Virus record (IMG/VR): IMGVR_UViG_3300010883_000543
Coordinates: 1-22,658 of that record
Length of the DNA stretch: 22,658 bases
Origin: a virus
Reading direction: 5' to 3' (one strand)
In this document: in pieces, positions 14,851-22,498 of the stretch
Numbering within the stretch: position 1 is the stretch's first letter
How the letters are laid out: each line of letters opens with the position of its first letter
The notes under the pieces: generated by a model
What the model was told of the DNA's origin: nothing
Databases searched by the model: none
What the model saw: only the letters and a program-made list of their open reading frames with translations
Translations under genes and position numbers: made by a program

Positions 14851-17800
14851 TTAACATGTTCCATTATTTATAACTAACCCGCCCGTACTAACCTGTATCC
14901 AGTTCTGACCTGGCTGCTGAAAGTAGGTGCTATTTACTATATAGAACCCCTCTCCTAGACCAGGGAAGCTACAGCTTGAATTAGGGTATACTATATCGCC
15001 AATAGTAGGCATGCTATTATTACCTACAAAAGAAGATACAGGAGGTATTGGCAAACCTGGGTAAGCCCCTACTTGGTCAGCAATAGAACCTATATTAGGG
15101 CTATTTACATTAGTGGTGCAAACAGCTTCAAGAGATGGCCTTACAGGGCCAATATAAACCTGCTTACACTTAGTTGCACATGTGCAACATACTTCTTCAG
15201 GCTGAACCCCTCCCGTGCAATAACAAACCTCTTGGGAGGTAACTAGCCTTAAGTCCCATATTAAATAAAGAAATTCATTTGTTAACGGCATATCAAAGTT
15301 TTGCTCTATTGCCTCAAACACTCCTGTAACTGGATTTATTATAGGGGTTACTTCTGAACTTACAGCTATTAAAGATGTAATGTCCGTTAAGGTATTACTG
15401 TACTCGACATTGGAGGACAATATTCTAAACCTATGTAAATTAGGGTTGAAGTCAAACGTATCTACGCCATTATTTAACTTTATTGACTGTAGCTTTATAT
15501 CAGCTCCACTTACAGGGAAGTTCCCTAAAGACCTTATACCATTAGTTAAATTGTAATATGAAGGTTGATTATATAAAAGTTCAACTGAAGGATTAGGTGT
15601 AGTCCCTGGACTATAGTTAACCCCATCATTCCAATTATAATTAATCCTTGTAAAATCACCTACATAGTCCACACTATTTGTTACTACCTGAACTACCTTT
15701 AAAGGTGTTTTGTCAGGGCACTTTACCTGTACGGTATATGTAGAAGTTTGTAGGGGAGTTATAACTATACTACACGTTTGAGGTGTATTAAACTCTTTAT
15801 TAAAACTTAGCACCCCAGAAGTGTTTACTGCTAACTCTGTGAATACAGAATTGTTCCATGTCACCTGTATATCTATAGAGCCTGAAGTCACGTTGTAAGG
15901 AATATCTACATTCCCTGATACTAGCCCAAGGTTTACATCATAACTAACCACTGTTAACGAGTCTCTATGTTCAACTATTTGACCACAAGGAGATACAACT
16001 ACTGGTACAGGAACTGGATTAAGGTTTGTCCCTAAGACATATTCATTCATATAAGGGTCATACCCCCCAAGCTTTTGTGTAGTAAGCTGTGCGTTAAACG
16101 AGTCTCTAAACCAGGAGTTCATACCAGCACTTGAAATAACACTTATTTGGTCATTAGAGGCAGAAGACCCATTCAAATGAATTACAGCCCCACGCTTAGT
16201 GTCCGTAAAAAACATATCAGAGCCCCAGGCTACAAAACTTTCAGGGTTAAAACTAATACCGTACTCTTCAATTCTAGAAACCTGCTGACCTAATACCTCA
16301 GGTACGGACACAATTGCACCGCCTCCTACAGCATCAGTAATAATGTTCTTTCCAGACATTACATAAGTTATTCTATCTTCCTGTAGTGTTAATATATCTG
16401 TGCGTCTAGAATGAAGAAGTTGTATAGGTCCAAAAGAAACCTCACAGTCTTTAAAATTTACTAGCCCTAAGTTAAATTCATTTAAGTTATTAACATTAGC
16501 AGAGCCACTATATACACCGCTATATGTTAGACCAGCAAATCGGTCTGCTTCTTTAAAGTCTTGATTAGACACCGCCATTACCCTTTCGCCTAGGCTTAGA
16601 GATTTACCTGCAGGGCTATCTTTTATCTTAAAACTTTCAACACCATTACCAAAGGTGTAACAGTTATATGCGTCTATTTGTGTTACTAATGGTGATGTTT
16701 GTGACTGGTCTGTGCTTAGTGGAGACAAAATATACTCTGGGCCATTTATACCACTAGGTACAAAGTCTCTTTTTGCCATGTGATAAGTTTGACCACCTGG
16801 TACATAAGGGTTTATCTCCATTAAATCAGAAGCATCATAAAAAAGGTTGTCATCTGCATCTCTAGGGACAGTTTCAAAAGAGATTATACCAGGAGTTCTA
16901 GTAACCTCTATTGTTAACCTTGTCTTCCCTGGATGTTTACCCCCCCTGTCTGTACATTTTTGAAGTCCACCATTAACTGCAAAGAACTGTGCCCCCGCTG
17001 AATTTTCCCACACCCAACATTTTACCGTATGTTCAGTCGTATCTACATTAGCCACAGATTGTATTGAATTTACAAACCCTATATCCATTTGGTCAATATT
17101 AGTGGTACCTACAGAGTCTGTATGTAACATGTCTGGAAGGTTATCCCCTATTGCCCATTGCCCAAAATTAGAATAGTCATCAGAAGAAACAAACGTTCTA
17201 TCGTATGTTATACTCCTGTCGCATTTTTTTGAATTTTTACCACTTCTATATACCCTTACTCTTATTCTTATTATTGAGCCTTGTGGAATATCATAAGCCG
17301 TTCCACCAGGTCCATTTAGAGAATAGTTATTTATTGTTCCTGCACTATCATTAAAATTATCTGTATAATTATCTGCTGCATACTTACCGAAAAAATAGTT
17401 GGTATTTGGTGAATCTATTGTCCAGCCCTCTGGCTTCAACAACATATATAATCCTGCTTGAGAAAACTGAGTAATCCCTTTCCCTGAGAATGACTGTATT
17501 GATAAGACAGAAGTTTTTGGCTGGTTTAGAGTCGCCCCCTCAGTATCAGATTTCACTGTCAACTCATCTCCTACCTGTAATATATTAGCATTTTGACCTT
17601 CAAGCCTAAACCATACCTGTCCAGGGTCATTAATTTCAGCTACAGGAAGCCCTGTAGTTCCTTCCCCAGTACCGTCTTGTTTATACCATAATGTAGAATA
17701 AACTATATTATAATCCCCCTCACTTGGCTTAACTACAAACTTATACTTTGTAGCCCAATAAGGAGGAAGGTTATTTAAAGTTACAGTTATTTTATTCTGT

Positions 17801-20145
17801 GTAACACTTGTATTAGGCGGGAAAAAAACTGTATTTTCAGTGCTAGTAAGAACTGTAGAGGAGCGTCCATACTCATCCATATATACTACACCTACCTCAT
17901 AATCTCTATTTGAATGAAGGCTACCTGACCTTTCAGGGATACTATAGCTTAACGTACACTCATCCTGTAAAAAATTATAGTACCTATAAGCTGTTGCATA
18001 TGCCCCTGGATTACTCATGTCCCTAACATACCACTGTGTAGCTGGCACCTTAATACTGAATTGATTGTTATTATTTGAATATTCAAACCCTTGAGCTGGG
18101 CATATTGCTGGAGTATTACCCCCCTGTGTAATAACATAGTCAACACCTGCTTGCTGTAAGTCATCTACTGCGCCTTGCGTTATATCAATTAATGTTAATG
18201 AGTTAGTTGTAACCCCTATAACTTGAGCCTGTATATTAGCTGCTACATTACCTACGGCTACAATATCATTAACCTGTACTAGTGTTGGTGCCGCATTAAA
18301 GTTAGCTGTAGTATCTGTCATCTGACCTACAACTACGGCTACGTTATCTGTAGTACCTGAAGCTATTACTGCAGATGAACATACTGGAGGAAAAGGGATA
18401 CCGCTAAGTGGTTGACCAGGTGCTGTGGAACACAGCACAGCGTCACCCCCACTTACTAGATGAAATAAATTAAAACTTATACCGACAGGGTGTGGCATTG
18501 GATTAACGCCTGAATTATAAAATTTATCACTAAGTGTTATACCAGTAGAACTGTTGTCACAAGGGTATAAACTTTGTACTATATAAGGTGTGCTAAACTG
18601 TTGGGCTACACTACCGCCAATTCTATTCTTAAAGGCTTGAGATGCTAATAAATCTGCTACATTTGGATAGGTTGTATCAGCAATGAAAGTCATTGCTATT
18701 GAAAAAGGCTGGCCATTATTTTGGTATTCTTCTACATTATCACAAAAACCAACGCCAGTACTTCCGCCTGAAGGATTACATATAGTAGGTGTCGTCTGCT
18801 GTATAGTAAATAAAAAATTTATATTTACTCCTTGAGGTATAACACCACCTGATGCGATGTTTTCTAACTCCGACAGGTCCCATGTTAGCACTGAGTTCGC
18901 TTCATTAAAGTATGGGTCATCAATATTATATACGCCAGAACTTAAAGAAGGGTTTAATGGTCCTTCACTACTTATATAGTTACCAACTTTAACTCCTTCA
19001 AACGCCTGACTAAGACCAGTAGTAGTGTAGTCCATATGAATTAGTGAACCATCGTCTTCTGATTTAATATCATATCCGTCTACATAATTACCATAAATTA
19101 AACGGTTACCCTGTATAGTTTGGGCTTTTGCTATCCTTGGTACATTGTCATATAGTCTTAGAATCTCATCTGAACCTAGTGTATTATATATCTCACTATT
19201 AGTAAAGCTTAATGTAGCAAAGTCATTATCAGACCATCCAACATTCTCTTTTATAAATCTTTTAATTACATATATAACATTAGAGCTAGACTGTTTAAAC
19301 AACACGTCAACCTCCTTAACTCTTTTGCTTCCAGTAGAAAAAGTTACCTTGCATGAGTTAAAGTTATTAATCATACCCTCATTATAATACGACTGTAAAT
19401 TTAATTCAAAGTCCCCTGGCTCAAAAGCAGGGGTCGTAAATAAAGACGTTGCACTATACTGCCCATCTTCATACCTATACCTATAGGCAAATGAAATAAA
19501 TCTAGTATCTATATAGTTCTCATCACCATCTAGCTCTACAAGCTCTATATGTGGAGCCCCTAATGGAGGTATGGTCACGTAATCTTCAAACCCAGGAGGC
19601 TTAACTATTACACTTATATCTTCTTCTTCTATACCATCTTCTCCAGGCGTTGGTACCCCTGGTGCTTCATAATTCCTATTAACATTAATTACCCTAGGAG
19701 GGTTAATGTCGTCAGTGAAAAATAAAAGACCCTCTATTTTAGAAACTCCTGTAATTAAATATTTAGGGTTAAAGTTTAATACTTTAATACTAATTACATG
19801 ATATACTAGTGCGTTAGTATTAGTGTTAAGAGACACAACCATATCTACCACGCCCGTTGTAGATTGAGGGTTGTTAGCGTCATGAATAAACCAGTACATA
19901 GTCTCCTCCATTCCGTCTTCAAAACAACCTAAAGTTGTAGCGTCATCAGATAAATCTTCACCCCCATACTGTACAGTTGTAATTTTAGAGTTACCCTTAG
20001 AATTTTCTACAGCACCTATCTCTGTACCCTCAGTAGAACCAAGCCTAACATTAAGTGCGTCAATATATTCTCCTACTGGAACTAAACGTTCATCAACGCT
20101 CTTGTTCATCCTACCTTTTATGAAATTTGTTGAAGTTAATGCCAT
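14851..20145 (-). CDS. Tail nozzle / stabilization (muzzle-type) protein, 1764 aa
   Basis: The N-terminus reads NFIKGRMNKSVDERLVPVGE (7-26), then YIDALNVRLGSTEGTEIGAV and ENSKGNSKI. This is the opening I know from tail stabilization/nozzle proteins of crAss-like and related podoviruses, the functional counterpart of T7 gp12. Further on, DDINPPRVINV near 142-152 and VGVVYMDEYGRSSTV near 753-767 also fit. The body is beta-rich. An insert around 600-672 contains MTDTTANF...NDIVAV...DYVI, which resembles an insert in the 320-aa ring protein. Near the C-terminus there is a cysteine cluster (1641, 1643, 1653, 1654, 1656, 1660, plus 1676) and then a terminal module (1716-1764) ending in Cys. It is much longer than T7 gp12 (about 794 aa); the excess is in beta inserts and C-terminal modules that may contact the host surface. 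The ATG at 20145 is 1 nt after the preceding stop. Confidence 0.8.
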   Translation of the reverse strand: MALTSTNFIKGRMNKSVDERLVPVGEYIDALNVRLGSTEGTEIGAVENSKGNSKITTVQYGGEDLSDDATTLGCFEDGMEETMYWFIHDANNPQSTTGVVDMVVSLNTNTNALVYHVISIKVLNFNPKYLITGVSKIEGLLFFTDDINPPRVINVNRNYEAPGVPTPGEDGIEEEDISVIVKPPGFEDYVTIPPLGAPHIELVELDGDENYIDTRFISFAYRYRYEDGQYSATSLFTTPAFEPGDFELNLQSYYNEGMINNFNSCKVTFSTGSKRVKEVDVLFKQSSSNVIYVIKRFIKENVGWSDNDFATLSFTNSEIYNTLGSDEILRLYDNVPRIAKAQTIQGNRLIYGNYVDGYDIKSEDDGSLIHMDYTTTGLSQAFEGVKVGNYISSEGPLNPSLSSGVYNIDDPYFNEANSVLTWDLSELENIASGGVIPQGVNINFLFTIQQTTPTICNPSGGSTGVGFCDNVEEYQNNGQPFSIAMTFIADTTYPNVADLLASQAFKNRIGGSVAQQFSTPYIVQSLYPCDNSSTGITLSDKFYNSGVNPMPHPVGISFNLFHLVSGGDAVLCSTAPGQPLSGIPFPPVCSSAVIASGTTDNVAVVVGQMTDTTANFNAAPTLVQVNDIVAVGNVAANIQAQVIGVTTNSLTLIDITQGAVDDLQQAGVDYVITQGGNTPAICPAQGFEYSNNNNQFSIKVPATQWYVRDMSNPGAYATAYRYYNFLQDECTLSYSIPERSGSLHSNRDYEVGVVYMDEYGRSSTVLTSTENTVFFPPNTSVTQNKITVTLNNLPPYWATKYKFVVKPSEGDYNIVYSTLWYKQDGTGEGTTGLPVAEINDPGQVWFRLEGQNANILQVGDELTVKSDTEGATLNQPKTSVLSIQSFSGKGITQFSQAGLYMLLKPEGWTIDSPNTNYFFGKYAADNYTDNFNDSAGTINNYSLNGPGGTAYDIPQGSIIRIRVRVYRSGKNSKKCDRSITYDRTFVSSDDYSNFGQWAIGDNLPDMLHTDSVGTTNIDQMDIGFVNSIQSVANVDTTEHTVKCWVWENSAGAQFFAVNGGLQKCTDRGGKHPGKTRLTIEVTRTPGIISFETVPRDADDNLFYDASDLMEINPYVPGGQTYHMAKRDFVPSGINGPEYILSPLSTDQSQTSPLVTQIDAYNCYTFGNGVESFKIKDSPAGKSLSLGERVMAVSNQDFKEADRFAGLTYSGVYSGSANVNNLNEFNLGLVNFKDCEVSFGPIQLLHSRRTDILTLQEDRITYVMSGKNIITDAVGGGAIVSVPEVLGQQVSRIEEYGISFNPESFVAWGSDMFFTDTKRGAVIHLNGSSASNDQISVISSAGMNSWFRDSFNAQLTTQKLGGYDPYMNEYVLGTNLNPVPVPVVVSPCGQIVEHRDSLTVVSYDVNLGLVSGNVDIPYNVTSGSIDIQVTWNNSVFTELAVNTSGVLSFNKEFNTPQTCSIVITPLQTSTYTVQVKCPDKTPLKVVQVVTNSVDYVGDFTRINYNWNDGVNYSPGTTPNPSVELLYNQPSYYNLTNGIRSLGNFPVSGADIKLQSIKLNNGVDTFDFNPNLHRFRILSSNVEYSNTLTDITSLIAVSSEVTPIINPVTGVFEAIEQNFDMPLTNEFLYLIWDLRLVTSQEVCYCTGGVQPEEVCCTCATKCKQVYIGPVRPSLEAVCTTNVNSPNIGSIADQVGAYPGLPIPPVSSFVGNNSMPTIGDIVYPNSSCSFPGLGEGFYIVNSTYFQQPGQNWIQVSTGGLVINNGTC

Positions 20146-20146
20146 A

Positions 20147-21067
20147 CTATTTAATCAATTTATTTTGACCTCTCATATTCTGCAAGAGTCTTCCAGGGTG
20201 TATGTTGCTTAGTCTTAGTTTTGCGTTACGTAATAGTGACGACTTATCCTTTCTTGCTCTATTTATAACGTACTCCTGTACACCAAAACGCCCATTTAAT
20301 ATAGAATATCTTATGTAAGCATATATAAACTCTTCAAATAATTTATTAACACTTACACTAGAATCATCTCCCGATTCTAATCCGTCAGAAACATACTCTA
20401 GTACCACAAGACTACCTGACATACCTGACGTAAAGTTAATTACACCACCCTTCTTATTAATACTGAATGTAGGGTTAACGTTTGCTGTCTCTGTGTTTAA
20501 ACCAAACCTAGTACCTATATTATAATCAAAGTACCAATTACCATCTATATTCCAACCCTGCTGACCGTTGTATGGTCCATCTCCTAGATACATATTCTGT
20601 TGTTGACCATCTAACCTCTGTCTATCAAAGAATGAGTTGTCAGGCTTTAATACGTTTCCGTCTATATCAAAAAGTATTTGACAGTCATTGTCCTGAAGGT
20701 ATGCCCCACTCCAGTTTGTCTGGATGTTTTCGGTCATAGGGAACAGCATACCGTTTTCTTCCTTAGATATCCTAACCCAGTTTACAAAGTCGGGAGGTAA
20801 AACAAAACGTAGCTGGTCACATACTTTAAGCTCTAATATCTTTACCTCCTTCATAGCATCGTAGTTCAACTCCTGTATCCCTCTCTTTGCGTGAAATAAA
20901 ACCTGGTACCTGTTTATATTATTGATAAGCTCGTTGTTACCCTGATACATCAGCATAAAGTTATTGACAATATCCTCTAAGGTAACGTATTGGTACGAAC
21001 CCCAGTTAGCATCTGTTGGAACGGTTTGTCCGTTCTCGTAGTATTGATAGTCTGTAATATATGCCAT
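20147..21067 (-). CDS. Head-tail adaptor / tail tubular protein (P22 gp4-like type), 306 aa
   Basis: The key segment is FHAKRGIQELNYDAMKEVK (58-76) followed by LPPDFVNWVRISKEENGML (90-108). A helix bearing AKRxIQExxxD and then LPPDYVxxVRIS is the signature I associate with P22 gp4/T7 gp11-like adaptor proteins of Bacteroidota phages, which join the portal ring to the tail. Residues 130-215 form a Gln/Gly/Asn-rich insert with many aromatics. The region VLEYVSDGLESGDDSSVSVN (223-242) and the C-terminal helix (KLFEEFIYAYIRYSILNGR) again fit the family, in which a C-terminal helix packs on the portal. There is no enzymatic motif or signal peptide. The start at 21067 is 2 nt after the 320-aa stop, in ATAAATATGGC. 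It lies between the ring protein and the nozzle, as expected for the neck. Confidence 0.76.
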   Translation of the reverse strand: MAYITDYQYYENGQTVPTDANWGSYQYVTLEDIVNNFMLMYQGNNELINNINRYQVLFHAKRGIQELNYDAMKEVKILELKVCDQLRFVLPPDFVNWVRISKEENGMLFPMTENIQTNWSGAYLQDNDCQILFDIDGNVLKPDNSFFDRQRLDGQQQNMYLGDGPYNGQQGWNIDGNWYFDYNIGTRFGLNTETANVNPTFSINKKGGVINFTSGMSGSLVVLEYVSDGLESGDDSSVSVNKLFEEFIYAYIRYSILNGRFGVQEYVINRARKDKSSLLRNAKLRLSNIHPGRLLQNMRGQNKLIK

Positions 21068-21069
21068 AT

Positions 21070-22032
21070 TTATGATGTTTCTTGTGTGTCATTATTTTCT
21101 TCCGCTTTTCCGAAGTTGTATACGTCAGCTTCTCTTATTTCTATACCAACATATTGACATATCTTTGCTATGAGCATAGGTTCGTCAGAGTCTGGTAACT
21201 CAAACTCTTGAAAGTCAGGCTGGTTAGCATTAAAGACAGGCTCACCTAACCCAAGTTCTACATATGTCCATTTTGGTGAAAACGGGTATCTTATATACTG
21301 AGAGCGTATTGCACCTGCGTTTGTTATTGTTGTTGGGTATACTGTAATAGTGTTACCGTCTAATACATATGCAGGGTAAGTCTTTGTAGGTGCTGTAAGC
21401 ATTGAGTTGGTTAGTAAAAATATTTTACTTTGGTTAACCCTTTCTACCTCCCTAATTTTTGTATCTGAATAAATAACATACTCGTCACCTATAGAAAATA
21501 TTGGTAAACTAATAGATATTGCCCCTGTATTAGGTGCATCTACTTTTGTTATGTACGCCTCCTGTAGCGTAGTTGTGTTTACTATAATACTACCTATTGG
21601 TGGTGTTGGGTTTGAGTTAGGTATATCGGTCCATACTGAACTCTTTGTAGAGTCTGTAATTTCATTATTTAAACCAACGCCAGTAATACTTCCAGTAAAC
21701 AAAGGTGTAGAGTAATAAAATAATTTATTAACAAGATAATAGTTACTTGGTAGTGAAAATGTGTTAGCACTAACCTGTGCTAAAAAAACCTGTGTAGAAA
21801 AACTATCTATTACCTCAACCAATCCCTTCTCTATATCTGCATACCCTGTACCTGATTGACGGGCGTTTTGTCTCTGTATCCAGTTATTATATGAGTAGAA
21901 GTAGTCCTCAAACATATCCATTTGGGCCTGCTGTGCATATAAGTTAAAATCTTGTGGTGATATATATCCGTAGTTATTTTTATTTGCTATCGCTAATACA
22001 GTATTTCTTACTTCATTTATTGATGCTGACAT
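21070..22032 (-). CDS. Connector / ring protein of the neck, 320 aa
   Basis: The N-terminus INEVRNTVLAIANKNNYGYI (5-24) with SPQDFNLYAQQAQMDMFEDYF (25-45) is a recurrent opening of structural proteins in marine and gut Bacteroidota phages, and the C-terminus has EFELPDSDEPMLIAKICQYV and GIEIREADVYNF. A beta insert (about 124-188) with ITDSTKSSVW, GSIIVNTTTLQEA and DEYVIYSD interrupts the middle and resembles an insert in the 1764-aa nozzle. I take it as one of the stacked neck-ring or head-completion proteins; it could instead be a tail component. It heads the late operon: a terminator and a TATCTTTG promoter box lie in the 87-nt gap upstream, predicting a leader of roughly 15 nt. There is no Shine-Dalgarno sequence before ATG 22032. 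The next gene begins 2 nt after its stop. Confidence 0.7.
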   Translation of the reverse strand: MSASINEVRNTVLAIANKNNYGYISPQDFNLYAQQAQMDMFEDYFYSYNNWIQRQNARQSGTGYADIEKGLVEVIDSFSTQVFLAQVSANTFSLPSNYYLVNKLFYYSTPLFTGSITGVGLNNEITDSTKSSVWTDIPNSNPTPPIGSIIVNTTTLQEAYITKVDAPNTGAISISLPIFSIGDEYVIYSDTKIREVERVNQSKIFLLTNSMLTAPTKTYPAYVLDGNTITVYPTTITNAGAIRSQYIRYPFSPKWTYVELGLGEPVFNANQPDFQEFELPDSDEPMLIAKICQYVGIEIREADVYNFGKAEENNDTQETS

Positions 22033-22051
22033 ATTATATAAACATTTGCTA

Positions 22052-22059
22052 CAAAGATA
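22052..22059 (-). promoter_or_regulatory. Promoter -7 box TATCTTTG for the 320-aa gene and late operon
   Basis: TATCTTTG (in TTATCTTTGT) matches the Bacteroidota TAnnTTTG box and lies 19 nt before ATG 22032. It begins 11 nt after the stem of a rho-independent terminator, immediately past the T-tract, so the -33 region falls inside the hairpin and has no clear TTTG. It is the same arrangement as upstream of the 95-aa gene. Confidence 0.68.
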
Positions 22060-22061
22060 AC

Positions 22062-22097
22062 AAAAAAAAAGAGGCCTACTTTTTTAGTAAACCTCTT
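22062..22097 (-). terminator. Rho-independent terminator after the 95-aa gene
   Basis: On the - strand, AAGAGGTTTAC and GTAGGCCTCTT form an 11-bp stem with two G-T wobbles around the loop TAAAAAA. The stem runs into nine T residues. It lies 22 nt after the 95-aa stop codon and should insulate that small gene from the tail operon. Confidence 0.85.
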
Positions 22098-22119
22098 AAT
22101 TAGTTGATGTAATTAGGTA

Positions 22120-22407
22120 TTAACTAAATACTGTAACAGCTATACTTGTAACTGTTTCACCTGCTGGTAATACTACAGGAACAATTGCATTTGTCCAGCT
22201 TGTTTGACATGCTGCTGTTAATGCATCATTCATAGCTGTAACCATTGCGAATGTAGAAGCTACAGTTACTAGTTCAAAGTGGTGACCAAAAGCCACTCCA
22301 CTGTAAATTCTCATTGCAGTTGCACTAGTTCTTTCTACAAATAAACCTTCGCCTATTGGAACTAACTCTTTACCTGCACCTGTTGTAATCTCTAAATACT
22401 TTGCCAT
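22120..22407 (-). CDS. Small virion-associated protein, 95 aa (possible decoration protein)
   Basis: This short protein is rich in Ala/Val/Thr and low in charge. It has a predicted strand at the N-terminus (AKYLEITT), a central FELVTVASTFAMVTAMNDAL (49-68) that could be a strand-helix unit, and a C-terminal strand pair (AIVPVVLPAG, SIAVTVFS). There is no signal peptide. Small proteins of this build, starting MAK-[FY]-L and ending in a V-x-x-P-x-G beta segment, recur near capsid genes in Bacteroidota phages, but I cannot name the family. It has its own promoter box (22437-22444) and its own terminator (22062-22097), and another terminator precedes it. This suggests separate, probably high-level expression, as expected for a capsid decoration or cement protein. 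That role is inference; the gene itself is well supported by its frame, its A/T-rich leader and ATGGC start, and its flanking signals. Confidence 0.72.
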   Translation of the reverse strand: MAKYLEITTGAGKELVPIGEGLFVERTSATAMRIYSGVAFGHHFELVTVASTFAMVTAMNDALTAACQTSWTNAIVPVVLPAGETVTSIAVTVFS

Positions 22408-22436
22408 AATAAAAAAATTTATGAATTAATAAAGTA

Positions 22437-22444
22437 CAAAGATA
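22437..22444 (-). promoter_or_regulatory. Promoter -7 box TATCTTTG for the 95-aa gene
   Basis: TATCTTTG matches the Bacteroidota TAnnTTTG consensus and lies 29 nt before ATG 22407, predicting a leader near 25 nt. It follows the T-tract of the preceding terminator directly, 10 nt from the stem. No good -33 element is visible. Confidence 0.68.
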
Positions 22445-22477
22445 AATAAAAAAAGGCACCCTATTTAAGGTGCCCTT
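22445..22477 (-). terminator. Rho-independent terminator after the partial upstream gene
   Basis: On the - strand, AAGGGCACC and GGTGCCTTT pair as a 9-bp stem with one G-T wobble around the 8-nt loop TTAAATAG. The final T residues run into TTTTTTTATT. The stem begins 21 nt past the stop of the partial gene at 22499. Only the - strand has a good T-tract. Confidence 0.85.
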
Positions 22478-22498
22478 CATATAGTTTTTCAATACTAT

